From Arthrobacter sp. MYb229 (lineage in GTDB: Bacteria; Actinomycetota; Actinomycetes; Actinomycetales; Micrococcaceae), in assembly GCF_002975405.1 (NCBI RefSeq), contig NZ_PCPS01000011.1:1-38431 (forward strand): a stretch of DNA of 38,431 bases, in the 5' to 3' direction. The notes beneath the pieces were generated by a model. It had not been told where the DNA came from. It did not search any database and saw only the letters and a program-made list of their open reading frames with translations. Below are positions 9,890 through 17,133 of the stretch, in pieces (position 1 is the stretch's first letter; each line of letters opens with the position of its first letter). The translations under genes were made by a program, and so were the position numbers.

Positions 9890-10594
9890 TCACTGCTTGT
9901 GTTCACGCAGGGCTTTTGCCACCGCATCGAACACGGTCTGCTCATCGCTGCCTTCGTCGAGCACCGAGACCATCACCCGTGGCGATCTGGCCGAGGTTTT
10001 CGGAGCATTGCTCGGATCCAGTAAGTCGACGAATCGGTCCAGGAATAAACGCACATCCCTGGCCAAGCGCTCCCTGTCGGTGGCCGAAGGGTCGCGCAGC
10101 CACAACCGCAGGTGGTCATTGTGGATGGCGACTAGCCCTGCGCTGATGCCTAGGCAGAGGGCACGATGCGGCGCACTGGCGGCAAGTTCCCGGGCGGACA
10201 GGAAGTCGTAGAAGGCCCGCTCGTAGCGATGGGTGGAAACTAGTTCGCGTTCCCGCAGCGAGGGCACCGAAGATAGCAGGCGGTGACGTAGCTGCGCCGC
10301 CTCGGGATTCATGGTGTATTGGTCGAATACCACATGCGCCGCATCGATCAGGGTCTGGGTTGCGCTGACCGAAGAAGCCGCAAGGGTCGTTTTGACGTGG
10401 GTGATGATCATTTCCTGATCCGCGAACACCATGTTTTCCTTGGAGCCGAAACGGCGGAAGAACGTGGAGCGCGACATTCCGGCTGTCGCCGCAAGCTCGT
10501 CGACACTTGTTGTGTCGAACCCTTGGGTGATGAGGAGGTCCAGGGCTGCTGAAGGTACGGCGGATGAAGAGATCATGATTCTTGAATTTAGCAT
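9890..10594 (-). CDS. TetR-family transcriptional regulator
   Basis: A 234-residue regulator with an N-terminal TetR-type helix-turn-helix at about residues 29-52 (TSVDELAATAGMSRSTFFRRFGSK). A long all-helical ligand-binding domain follows, with no recognisable specificity. A second in-frame ATG 18 bases downstream could also be the start. It lies directly upstream of the acyl-CoA dehydrogenase on the same strand, with an 84-base gap that holds a separate promoter. It therefore most likely senses an acyl-CoA or fatty-acid-like ligand and represses that gene. Confidence 0.85.
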   Translation of the reverse strand: MLNSRIMISSSAVPSAALDLLITQGFDTTSVDELAATAGMSRSTFFRRFGSKENMVFADQEMIITHVKTTLAASSVSATQTLIDAAHVVFDQYTMNPEAAQLRHRLLSSVPSLRERELVSTHRYERAFYDFLSARELAASAPHRALCLGISAGLVAIHNDHLRLWLRDPSATDRERLARDVRLFLDRFVDLLDPSNAPKTSARSPRVMVSVLDEGSDEQTVFDAVAKALREHKQ

Positions 10595-10628
10595 GTTTCC
10601 ACTTTTCAGCTCCGGCTCACGGGACTAA

Positions 10629-10642
10629 ATGATTGTGATCAT
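10629..10642. promoter_or_regulatory. Palindrome between tetR-type gene and the DoxX-like gene
   Basis: ATGATTGTGATCAT is an inverted repeat (ATGAT, 4-base centre, ATCAT) 35 bp upstream of the TetR-type start, within the divergent intergenic region. Its position suits autoregulation. No experiment-like evidence is visible in the sequence. Confidence 0.35.
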
Positions 10643-10726
10643 TCCCCGGGGTGACTACGCTGAGGTTCAAGGCCACTCATTTCAGGAGTGTGGCCGGAAA
10701 ACAACTTAGAAGAGAAGTGAGGGCCC

Positions 10727-11155
10727 ATGGGAATCTCTATCGCAAACGCCGCTCTACGTTTGGTCAGTGGCGCATTCATTCTCAACAGCGGAATCAACAA
10801 GCTGCGCATCGATGAGGCTAGCGCCGCCGGACTGCAGCAGCTTGCCTCCAACGGCATTCCTCAGCTGAGCGAGTTGGAGCCCGCAGCATTTGGCAAGGCG
10901 GTCTCGGTATCCGAAATCGCGCTGGGCAGCGCATTGCTGCTGCCGATCATTCCCTCGCGCCTAGCCGGCCTGGGTCTCGGGGCTTTCTCGGGTGTCCTGC
11001 TGTCTTCCTACCTGCGCACTCCGGGAATGACCGAATCCGATGGCATCCGCCCAACGAGCGACGGGACCGCGTTGGCAAAGGATGTCTGGCTTGCCGGCAT
11101 CGCCGTGGCCTTGATCTTCGGCCGCCGTGCAGTCAAGCAGGCTAAGAAAAAGTAG
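10727..11155 (+). CDS. Small DoxX-like integral membrane protein
   Basis: A 142-residue protein with four likely membrane segments at about residues 5-22, 57-76, 78-97 and 115-132. A basic C terminus (KQAKKK) should face the cytoplasm. The N-terminal RLVSGAFILNSGINKL resembles the first helix of DoxX-type proteins, whose biochemical role is mostly unsettled. The ATG is preceded by a purine-rich AGTGAGGG. It is divergent from the TetR-type gene and followed by the repeat protein on the same strand. The family call is tentative. Confidence 0.65.
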   Translation: MGISIANAALRLVSGAFILNSGINKLRIDEASAAGLQQLASNGIPQLSELEPAAFGKAVSVSEIALGSALLLPIIPSRLAGLGLGAFSGVLLSSYLRTPGMTESDGIRPTSDGTALAKDVWLAGIAVALIFGRRAVKQAKKK

Positions 11156-11261
11156 TAGTAATCTCAAGCTATTGAGCAGAGCATTGGGTTCGACGTAAGT
11201 TTGACTTAGGGCTGCAGGTTTTCAGTAGTCACTATCAAGTTTCTAACTAAAAGGAGAACCC

Positions 11262-11501
11262 ATGGGTTTCTTGGATAACGCAAAAAAGAAGCTGGGCGAA
11301 GCAGTCGAAAACGTCAAGGAATTTGCTGGTGATGCATCCGAGAACGTCAAGGAATTCGCTGGTGATGCATCCGAGAACGTCAAAGAGTTTGCTGCCGACG
11401 CCACGGAGAATGTGAAAGACTTCGCTGCCGACGCGCAGGAAAAGATTGGCGAGACGGTCGAGAAGGCCAAGGGCGAAGATAAGCCGGACCAGTCCGCATA
11501 A
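11262..11501 (+). CDS. 79-residue amphipathic 11-mer repeat protein (LEA-like)
   Basis: A lysine/glutamate/alanine-rich protein of 79 residues built from 11-residue repeats. ENVKEFAGDAS occurs exactly twice (residues 16-26 and 27-37), then ENVKEFAADAT (38-48), ENVKDFAADAQ (49-59) and a degenerate fifth unit (60-70). At DNA level these are 33-bp tandem repeats at 11307-11438. The 11-mer amphipathic pattern resembles group 3 LEA proteins and apolipoprotein-type helices, which coat membranes or protect proteins during drying or osmotic stress. This role is inference. There is no signal peptide. The ribosome binding site is strong (AAGGAGAACCC-ATG) and a strong terminator follows. Confidence 0.8.
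   Translation: MGFLDNAKKKLGEAVENVKEFAGDASENVKEFAGDASENVKEFAADATENVKDFAADAQEKIGETVEKAKGEDKPDQSA
11307..11438 (+). repeat. 33-bp tandem coding repeat, four units
   Basis: Four consecutive 33-bp units at 11307, 11340, 11373 and 11406 lie in frame within the 11-mer repeat protein. Units 1 and 2 are nearly identical at DNA level, while units 3 and 4 have diverged, which suggests a recent duplication at the left end. Confidence 0.9.
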
Positions 11502-11517
11502 GTTTCCTCAGGACCTG

Positions 11518-11565
11518 AACAGGTGCGGCTCCGCGTATAAAACGCGGAGCCGCACCTGTTTTTAT
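11518..11565 (+). terminator. Strong Rho-independent terminator
   Basis: Arms 11518-11536 and 11542-11560 form a 19-bp stem with a 5-base loop, running straight into a T-run (TGTTTTTATTG). It ends the repeat-protein transcript and probably also serves the convergent transporter gene. Confidence 0.92.
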
Positions 11566-11577
11566 TGTCTTGGATGG

Positions 11578-13032
11578 CTAGCCGGCCGGTTTCTTTTCTG
11601 CGGAATTCAAGAACACAACGACCAAGACCGCGGCGATGGCCACCAGGCCGGGCAGCATGAGGGCCTGGCCCAAGCCCACCGCGGTGGCCTCGCCTATCGC
11701 GTCGGCGCCCTGGGCCCGGACCTTGAGGATCTGTGCGGAAACGCGCGATTCCATCATCACGGCGATCAACGCCGAACCGAGCACCGAGCCGATCTGCCGG
11801 GTGGTGTTATAAATGCCCGAACCGGCTCCGGCGTCGCGCGGGGTCAGATCCTTCGTCGCGGCCAGCGAAAGCGAGGGCCAGATCATCGCGGAGCCAAGGC
11901 CCTGCACGGTGGAAGGGATCAGCAAGGTCCACAGCGGTGTGTCGGCATGCATCATGAAGGCGTACACCACCGTCGCTCCACCGAGCAGTGCAAAACCGGG
12001 CACCGCAAGGGTGCGCGGATTGAGCCTATTAACCGTCTTGCCCAGCACCGGTGCGGCAAAGATCGCCACAATGGCCATCGGCGAGATCATCAAAGCCGAC
12101 TGCGTGGGGGTCAAACCACGCACATTTTGCAAGAAGAACACCATCGGCAGGCTCATGGTCGCGATGCTCAGGCCCATGCAGCTAATGGCGAGGTTCGCCA
12201 AAGAGAAATTGCGAACGGCGAACAGGCGCAGCGGAACCAGGGGTTCCTTGGCCGTTTTCGATTGCCACCAGATGAAGACGCCAAAGAGGACTATGCCCAG
12301 AGATATCAGATGCCAGGAGGATAGCGGGCCGATAAACGGTTCCCAATTCGTCGCCTCGCCCTCCTGGATGCCAAAGACCAGCGCAAACATGGCAACCGCC
12401 GAAAGCAGCACTCCGACCCAATCGAAGGAGTGCGCCTGCGGTGCCAAGCGGGGCACGAATTTCAGCAGCATGATGAAGCTGAGGACCGCAATGGGCAGGT
12501 TGATGAAGAAGATCCATTCCCAGCCGATGGAATCCACCAGCAGCCCGCCGGCAATCGGGCCGGCCAAGGTGGCGATACCGGCCACCGCGCCCCATAGGCC
12601 CATCGCAGCTCCGCGGTGCTGGTAGGGGAAGAGCCTGGTAATCAGCGTCATTGCCTGGGGTGAGATCAGTGCCGCGCCCAGGCCCTGAACTGCTCGGGCA
12701 AAGGTCAGCGAGGCCAGTGAGGTTGACAGTCCGCACCAGAGGGAGGCGAGCGCGAAAATCAGCAACCCGATCAGGTAGATATTACGCGGACCAAAACGGT
12801 CACCCAGGCGGCCGGTGATCAGCAGCGGCACCGCGAAGGTGAGCAGATAGGCACTGTTGATCCACAAGATCCCCGAGATGTCTGCATCCAGGGATTCCAT
12901 GATCGCGGGCATGGCCGTGGACACGATGGTGGTGTCCAGCAGGATCATGAAAAAACCGATGACCAGAGCCCAGAGGGCGTTCCACGCGGTTTTTCTATCA
13001 AAGTCCGATTCGGGGCTCACAATTTTTGGCAC
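11578..13032 (-). CDS. DHA2-family MFS drug/proton antiporter
   Basis: A 484-residue major facilitator of the 14-helix DHA2 (EmrB/QacA) type. It has the N-terminal LLDTTIVSTAMPAI signature in helix 1, motif A GRLGDRFGPRN, the helix 4 region RAVQGLGAALISP, and motif C-like GIATLAGPIAGGLL. It would export drugs or other hydrophobic compounds in exchange for protons. The predicted start is GTG without an obvious ribosome binding site; a second in-frame GTG lies 4 codons on. No regulator is adjacent. The phzF-like gene lies 60 bp upstream on the same strand, so co-transcription is possible. Confidence 0.88.
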   Translation of the reverse strand: MPKIVSPESDFDRKTAWNALWALVIGFFMILLDTTIVSTAMPAIMESLDADISGILWINSAYLLTFAVPLLITGRLGDRFGPRNIYLIGLLIFALASLWCGLSTSLASLTFARAVQGLGAALISPQAMTLITRLFPYQHRGAAMGLWGAVAGIATLAGPIAGGLLVDSIGWEWIFFINLPIAVLSFIMLLKFVPRLAPQAHSFDWVGVLLSAVAMFALVFGIQEGEATNWEPFIGPLSSWHLISLGIVLFGVFIWWQSKTAKEPLVPLRLFAVRNFSLANLAISCMGLSIATMSLPMVFFLQNVRGLTPTQSALMISPMAIVAIFAAPVLGKTVNRLNPRTLAVPGFALLGGATVVYAFMMHADTPLWTLLIPSTVQGLGSAMIWPSLSLAATKDLTPRDAGAGSGIYNTTRQIGSVLGSALIAVMMESRVSAQILKVRAQGADAIGEATAVGLGQALMLPGLVAIAAVLVVVFLNSAEKKPAG

Positions 13033-13092
13033 TGACCAAGAATAATGCTTGCATGGTGAAACTAAAATAGCTGGGTGGGCTTGGCGCCGGAA

Positions 13093-14109
13093 TCAGTCGA
13101 AGCTCACAGTGCCATCGATGCGGGTGGCCACATCGCCACTGACCCAAACACCATATTCGGTCGCCTCGATATGCAAGATGGCTTCACGGCCCACACGCGT
13201 TCCCTGGCGCACCGTATAGCGCTGCGGGGCAAGGCCGGTTTTAGTCAGCCACACGCCAAATCCGGCGTTGAGCGAACCGGTCGCCGGGTCCTCTTGTATG
13301 GCTTCGCCCGGAACGAAGGCCCGGACCTCGAAGTCTGCCGGAGGCTGCAGCACCACCGAGCCGAAGCGCTCCTCCGAACGCGTCTGATCGGAGTAGTCCA
13401 GGGGACGTAATTCTTCGCGGGTTCCGGAGATCCGCGGCAGCACGGTGGCGTGAGGCTGCCAGACACCCTGAGTCACGCTTGACGCGGTGTACGGGCCAAT
13501 GACTCCGAGCTCCAAGCCGTCCAGGGCCGCGTAGTCCGGTTCGATCCCCAGCACCAGGTCGGCGTCGCGCAGCACCAGCCCTGCATGGTGCGGGCCGTTG
13601 ACCAGCCACTGGTGCGCGATGACGTCTTCTGCGTTGATCCCTAGCCCGGAGATCGCCCACTGCAGCACGTCGGCTTCCAGCGGTCCGCTGCGAGTCAGCG
13701 GGGGAGCGAGAAAGGCGAGGCGGCGTGCGTGGTTCTCCCCGGCCTCGCGTTCGATCCGAACCTGGATCAGCCCTGCATCGCATTGCTGAATCAGATGCCC
13801 GTTCGGGCTGGCTTCGCCGCCCGCCTCGATCCAGGCGTGCGCGGCTCCAAGAGTTGGGTGCCCGGCAAAGGGCAGTTCGGTGGTCGGGGTGAAAATGCGT
13901 ATCGCGTAGTCGGCTTCGGCGTTGCTGGGGGTAACGAAGAAGACGGTCTCGGAAAGGTTCAGCCACTGGGCAAAGCGCTGCATCTGCTCGGAGTCCAAAT
14001 GATCTGCCTCAAAGACAACGCCGAGCCCATTGCCATTGAAGGCAGTGGGGGCAAAAACGTCAACCTGCTGATAAGCAAATGTGCGATACATATAAGCATC
14101 GTGGCACAT
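13093..14109 (-). CDS. PhzF-family isomerase/epimerase
   Basis: A 338-residue protein of the PhzF (diaminopimelate-epimerase-fold) family. It shows the catalytic Glu54 in NLSETVFF, the FTPTTELPFAGHPTLG segment and the second-half EDPATGSLNAGFG motif. PhzF itself isomerises trans-2,3-dihydro-3-hydroxyanthranilate, but most members act in other, unknown reactions. No phenazine genes are nearby, so the name marks only the family. Two starts are possible: ATG at 14109 (used here) and ATG at 14091. Neither has a clear ribosome binding site, and both lie inside a large nested inverted repeat (14059-14125) that may control expression. Confidence 0.85.
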   Translation of the reverse strand: MCHDAYMYRTFAYQQVDVFAPTAFNGNGLGVVFEADHLDSEQMQRFAQWLNLSETVFFVTPSNAEADYAIRIFTPTTELPFAGHPTLGAAHAWIEAGGEASPNGHLIQQCDAGLIQVRIEREAGENHARRLAFLAPPLTRSGPLEADVLQWAISGLGINAEDVIAHQWLVNGPHHAGLVLRDADLVLGIEPDYAALDGLELGVIGPYTASSVTQGVWQPHATVLPRISGTREELRPLDYSDQTRSEERFGSVVLQPPADFEVRAFVPGEAIQEDPATGSLNAGFGVWLTKTGLAPQRYTVRQGTRVGREAILHIEATEYGVWVSGDVATRIDGTVSFD

Positions 14110-14125
14110 TATTCAGCAGGTTGAC
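14059..14125 (-). promoter_or_regulatory. Nested inverted repeat over the phzF-like start codon
   Basis: The outer arms GTCAACCTGCTGA (14059-14071) and TCAGCAGGTTGAC (14113-14125) pair perfectly over 13 bp. Inside them, a second perfect 7-bp pair (14078-14084 with 14104-14110) includes the first ATG. On the minus-strand mRNA the outer stem is followed at once by GTTTTT. The structure could hide the start codon, act as an attenuator, or be a DNA operator; which one is inference. Confidence 0.5.
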
Positions 14126-14145
14126 ACGGTGTTACGCGGTTGCAC

Positions 14146-14157
14146 CCGTCATGACGG
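14146..14157. promoter_or_regulatory. Perfect 12-bp palindrome upstream of the phzF-like gene
   Basis: CCGTCATGACGG is a perfect 12-bp palindrome lying 37 bp upstream of the phzF-like start and 24 bp past the end of the AMIN-like gene. There is no T-tract, so it is more likely a protein-binding site than a terminator. Confidence 0.35.
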
Positions 14158-14180
14158 CAGGCTCATAGCGCGAGCACAGG

Positions 14181-14723
14181 TTAGTACCAATAGTGAGCTA
14201 CATCGATCACCAATCGCGATCCCTGATCCGGGCCGGAGAGGACGAAGACCCGCATGGGCAGCCTTGCCCGCGTGGACATTCCGACCTTGGTTTGGCCTTC
14301 AAAACTTCCCAGCCAAACTTGCTGGCGGAAGGTCTGATAGTTCAGCGTCTTGACGGTGGTTCCCGGGTTGTAGCTCGGGCTGGCGCCGGCCTTCAGCAGA
14401 ATTTCTAGTCGAGCCCCGCCTGTGGTGCTCACTTCCTTCCCCGATCCAATACCGGTAAGTTCGCTGACATATTTCACCGAGTAGCCGGCCGGGTTGCCGT
14501 TCAGGTCCAGGACCATCCGGTCAAAGCAGGTGTGGCGTCCGGTACGGATATTCGTCATTGACGACGTAGTTGAGCTGGTTGAGGTTTTGGCTAGAGAACC
14601 CCAATATACGGTTTCGCAAGCGGTCGCTGGGCTAGCGGCCGGGGCGGCTGCCGCCACGGGTGCCACCGAGAGCATCGTTGCTGCAGTGAGCGCTGTGAGT
14701 AATCCGAGTTTGGTGCGGCGCAT
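14181..14723 (-). CDS. Secreted AMIN-like domain protein
   Basis: A 180-residue exported protein. The ATG at 14723 is chosen because it begins a classic signal peptide (MRRTK, hydrophobic core, AAAAPA cleavage region near residue 27). The frame extends 29 codons upstream but the extra part is not signal-like. The mature part has Cys36 and Cys66, probably a disulfide, and a beta-rich domain ending in RLVIDVAHYWY. This resembles actinobacterial AMIN-like proteins thought to bind cell-envelope material. Function is not established. Confidence 0.75.
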   Translation of the reverse strand: MRRTKLGLLTALTAATMLSVAPVAAAAPAASPATACETVYWGSLAKTSTSSTTSSMTNIRTGRHTCFDRMVLDLNGNPAGYSVKYVSELTGIGSGKEVSTTGGARLEILLKAGASPSYNPGTTVKTLNYQTFRQQVWLGSFEGQTKVGMSTRARLPMRVFVLSGPDQGSRLVIDVAHYWY

Positions 14724-14926
14724 GTGAACCACCGGCTTTCTATCGATTGCGCCCTGGAGCCCGGTTCGAGCCCTTGAGACTACTAAAACCCCGCCGCCAA
14801 CGAGGTGCAATAGCCCGCAGCGAACTGGAATTCATCTGGTGCGCTTCCGTAATGCGTGCGGGCTCTGCGGGGTTTACCCGAGGTGTCGCACAGCCTTCGG
14901 CTAGGGTCATGTGACATGCTTTAAAG

Positions 14927-16021
14927 ATGTTGCCAAGCCCATCCGCACCAATCGATGACACTGTCGACGAAGTTATTGAAGTTTCGCGCTTCCTACCCGA
15001 ATCGTTGCAATTTCTGGTGGTTGTCGCCGTTGGATTAACCATTGCCGCGATCCTCGCCTTCGTGATCAGCGGACTGACCCACCGCATTTTCCAACGCACC
15101 GGGCTCGGGGAGATCAACGTCAAGGGCGCGCGGATTCCGATATTCGGCACCTTCGCCTCGATCATCCTCAAAACCTCGATCCTTGCCTTCCAGCGGGAAG
15201 CCGAGGGCTACAAGTTCTGGCAGTTTGCGCTGCTGATCTGCCTGGTCTTCTTCCTCACCTGGCTGATTATCGTGCTGGTGAAGATCGTCGAAGAAGTGCT
15301 GCTGGCAAGAATACGAAGCCGCTTCGGCCCGGGCCGCCGGCTGGCCAAGGTGCAGACCCAGGTGGGACTGCTGCGCCGCGTGCTGATAGCGGTCTTGTGC
15401 ATCATCGCGGTAGCCGCCGTGCTGCTGACAATCGAGCAGGTCAGGGCGTTGGGCGCAGGTATTCTTGCCTCAGCCGGCCTGGCCTCGGTAGTTGTTGGCC
15501 TGGCCGTGCAGTCCTCGCTGGCCAACGTGTTCGCCGGGCTGCAGATTGCCTTTACCGATTCGGTTCGCGTGGATGACATCGTGGTGGTGGAAGCCGAACG
15601 CGGCACGGTAGAGGAAATCACGCTGACCTATGTGGTGGTGCTCCTGATCGACGGTCGCCGCATGATCCTGCCCTCGACCTACTTCACCACCACGCCATTT
15701 GAGAACTGGTCGCGGCGCAGCACCGAAATCGACGGAAATATCACCCTGCAACTGAAGCTCAATGCACCGATCGATTACCTCCGTACCCGCACCACCGAAT
15801 TGCTTGAATCCTCGGATTGGTGGGACGGCCGAACTAACAGCCTGCTTGTGACCGACACCTACGGCGGGTTGCAAACGGTGACCATTTATTTATCTTCCAG
15901 GGACCCGGGGGATCTGTGGAACCTGCGCAATATGCTGCGTGAGAAGCTCTTGAGCGAGCTGGTGCAGGGCTACCCGGAATGCCTGCCGGATCCGCGCACC
16001 ATGCAAAATCCCAATATGTAG
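14927..16021 (+). CDS. MscS-family mechanosensitive ion channel
   Basis: A 364-residue membrane protein with helices at about residues 27-49, 97-120 and 149-170. The conserved MscS pore-lining helix and beta domain follow (about 173-245: GAGILASAGLASVVVGLAVQ, then the LANVFAGLQIAFTDSVRVDD region). The family opens under membrane tension to release solutes on osmotic downshock. A cytoplasmic alpha/beta domain makes up the C-terminal third. It faces the divergent AMIN-like gene and runs convergent with the nuclease gene 13 bp downstream, without a visible terminator. Confidence 0.88.
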   Translation: MLPSPSAPIDDTVDEVIEVSRFLPESLQFLVVVAVGLTIAAILAFVISGLTHRIFQRTGLGEINVKGARIPIFGTFASIILKTSILAFQREAEGYKFWQFALLICLVFFLTWLIIVLVKIVEEVLLARIRSRFGPGRRLAKVQTQVGLLRRVLIAVLCIIAVAAVLLTIEQVRALGAGILASAGLASVVVGLAVQSSLANVFAGLQIAFTDSVRVDDIVVVEAERGTVEEITLTYVVVLLIDGRRMILPSTYFTTTPFENWSRRSTEIDGNITLQLKLNAPIDYLRTRTTELLESSDWWDGRTNSLLVTDTYGGLQTVTIYLSSRDPGDLWNLRNMLREKLLSELVQGYPECLPDPRTMQNPNM

Positions 16022-16034
16022 TGCGGGCTCCGGC

Positions 16035-16688
16035 TCAGAGGCGCAGCGCCGCCGGGCCGTAGTCGAGGTACTGCTGCTCGCGGGAGGTCGACTCGCGCAA
16101 CGCCTGGATGAGCAGTTCGGCCTTGTCGATGAGGTCCTGGATCATCGTATCGTCGCGTTCGATCCAGATGAACTCGGGGACGGCCTGCACCGGGACGAAG
16201 TTATGGTGCTGTTCCCAGACGAATAAGGTCCGCTGCGCGCCGATGACATGCTGCTGCCAGAGCACCTGGCGCAGGTAGTTCTTCGGGATCTTCTTAAACG
16301 GCTTATTGGTGGTCTTGATTTCGGCGAGCACCGGAGAACCGTCCTCGTCGAATCCCAAGCCGTCGGGGGTTGCCAGGTGCAGCCTCGAATGCTGCGCATG
16401 GAATAGCTGGGAGGAGGGGAAGATGTTGAAGTTCTCCTGCACCCAGGCGGCGATCACCGGTTCGCGGCGCCGTCCGTGGTCGGTGTAGGTATTTCCGGAG
16501 AACCCCGAGCCATAGAGCTTGTCCCAGGCCGCATTGCGGATGGACTTCTCCGTGGATAGCTTGGCGACGTCGGTGGCGGTGATGCCCTGTGCCCGTGCCC
16601 GCAACCATTCGATGCGGTTGGTGGAATCTGCCAACACTCGTTGGAGGCATTCATGGTCAATCCGAGGCACGCTAGTCACCTGATCCAT
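16035..16688 (-). CDS. YqaJ-type PD-(D/E)XK nuclease
   Basis: A 217-residue protein resembling YqaJ/lambda-exonuclease-type recombinases. The N-terminal ITATDVAKL segment binds at the family's IGGSDVA position, GRRREPVIAAW supplies a conserved Glu (Glu76), and ATPDGLG followed by LAEIKTTNK supplies Asp109, Glu123 and Lys125 of the metal-dependent nuclease centre. The family degrades DNA ends, usually in phage recombination. Here it is a stand-alone gene with no phage genes around it. The start is ATG with GGGGAA just upstream. Confidence 0.8.
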   Translation of the reverse strand: MDQVTSVPRIDHECLQRVLADSTNRIEWLRARAQGITATDVAKLSTEKSIRNAAWDKLYGSGFSGNTYTDHGRRREPVIAAWVQENFNIFPSSQLFHAQHSRLHLATPDGLGFDEDGSPVLAEIKTTNKPFKKIPKNYLRQVLWQQHVIGAQRTLFVWEQHHNFVPVQAVPEFIWIERDDTMIQDLIDKAELLIQALRESTSREQQYLDYGPAALRL

Positions 16689-16743
16689 TGTTCCCCATAA
16701 AGGGCCCGAACGCGTGCAGCATCGCTGGCGACGGTGCGTGAGC

Positions 16744-17004
16744 CTAGTCGCTGACGTGGGCGATGGCCGCTAATAATTGCTGCAGTGTAGGGGTGTCGGT
16801 GCCCCGGAACTTCTCTTCGCCGTTGGTGAGCAAACGGATCACCGGTGTTGAAGCCACACCCATTTCCTGGCCGCGGCTGACCTGTTCGACGACATCGATC
16901 TCTTCGACGGCCAGCTGCGGAAGCAGCTTCGCGGCGCGCAGGACTACCTGCCGGGTCCGCACGCATGGGGCGCAGAAAGGCTGGGTATACAGTTCAAGCT
17001 TCAT
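16744..17004 (-). CDS. Thioredoxin/glutaredoxin-like protein
   Basis: An 86-residue thioredoxin-fold protein with a CAPC redox motif (Cys11, Cys14) right after the first strand and the expected cis-proline, Pro54, in ASTPVIRL. It is short, like glutaredoxins or NrdH, but the active site is neither CPYC nor the NrdH CVQC. It probably reduces or oxidises disulfides in the cytoplasm, as no signal peptide is visible. It lies 55 bp upstream of the nuclease gene on the same strand and may share its transcript. Confidence 0.82.
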   Translation of the reverse strand: MKLELYTQPFCAPCVRTRQVVLRAAKLLPQLAVEEIDVVEQVSRGQEMGVASTPVIRLLTNGEEKFRGTDTPTLQQLLAAIAHVSD

Positions 17005-17133
17005 CGCCTTCGAGCCTACTGCGAAATGGCCCCGAATGCGGCGAGCTGGCTCCTACCGCGGGATGAGATCGCCCACCAAGAACTCCATCGGTGCTCCGAG
17101 GCATCAAGCGGGAGAACTTGGGAACATTGAAAT

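Noticed and set aside
11307-11438. Evenly spaced 33-bp repeats that could suggest a CRISPR array
   Set aside because: The repeats are directly adjacent with no spacers, are in frame, and encode an 11-residue protein repeat.
13093-14109. Phenazine biosynthesis
   Set aside because: Only a PhzF-family protein is present. None of the core phenazine genes is nearby, and most PhzF relatives have other roles.
16035-16688. Prophage remnant
   Set aside because: Apart from the YqaJ-type nuclease there is no integrase, structural gene, attachment site or change in base use around it.
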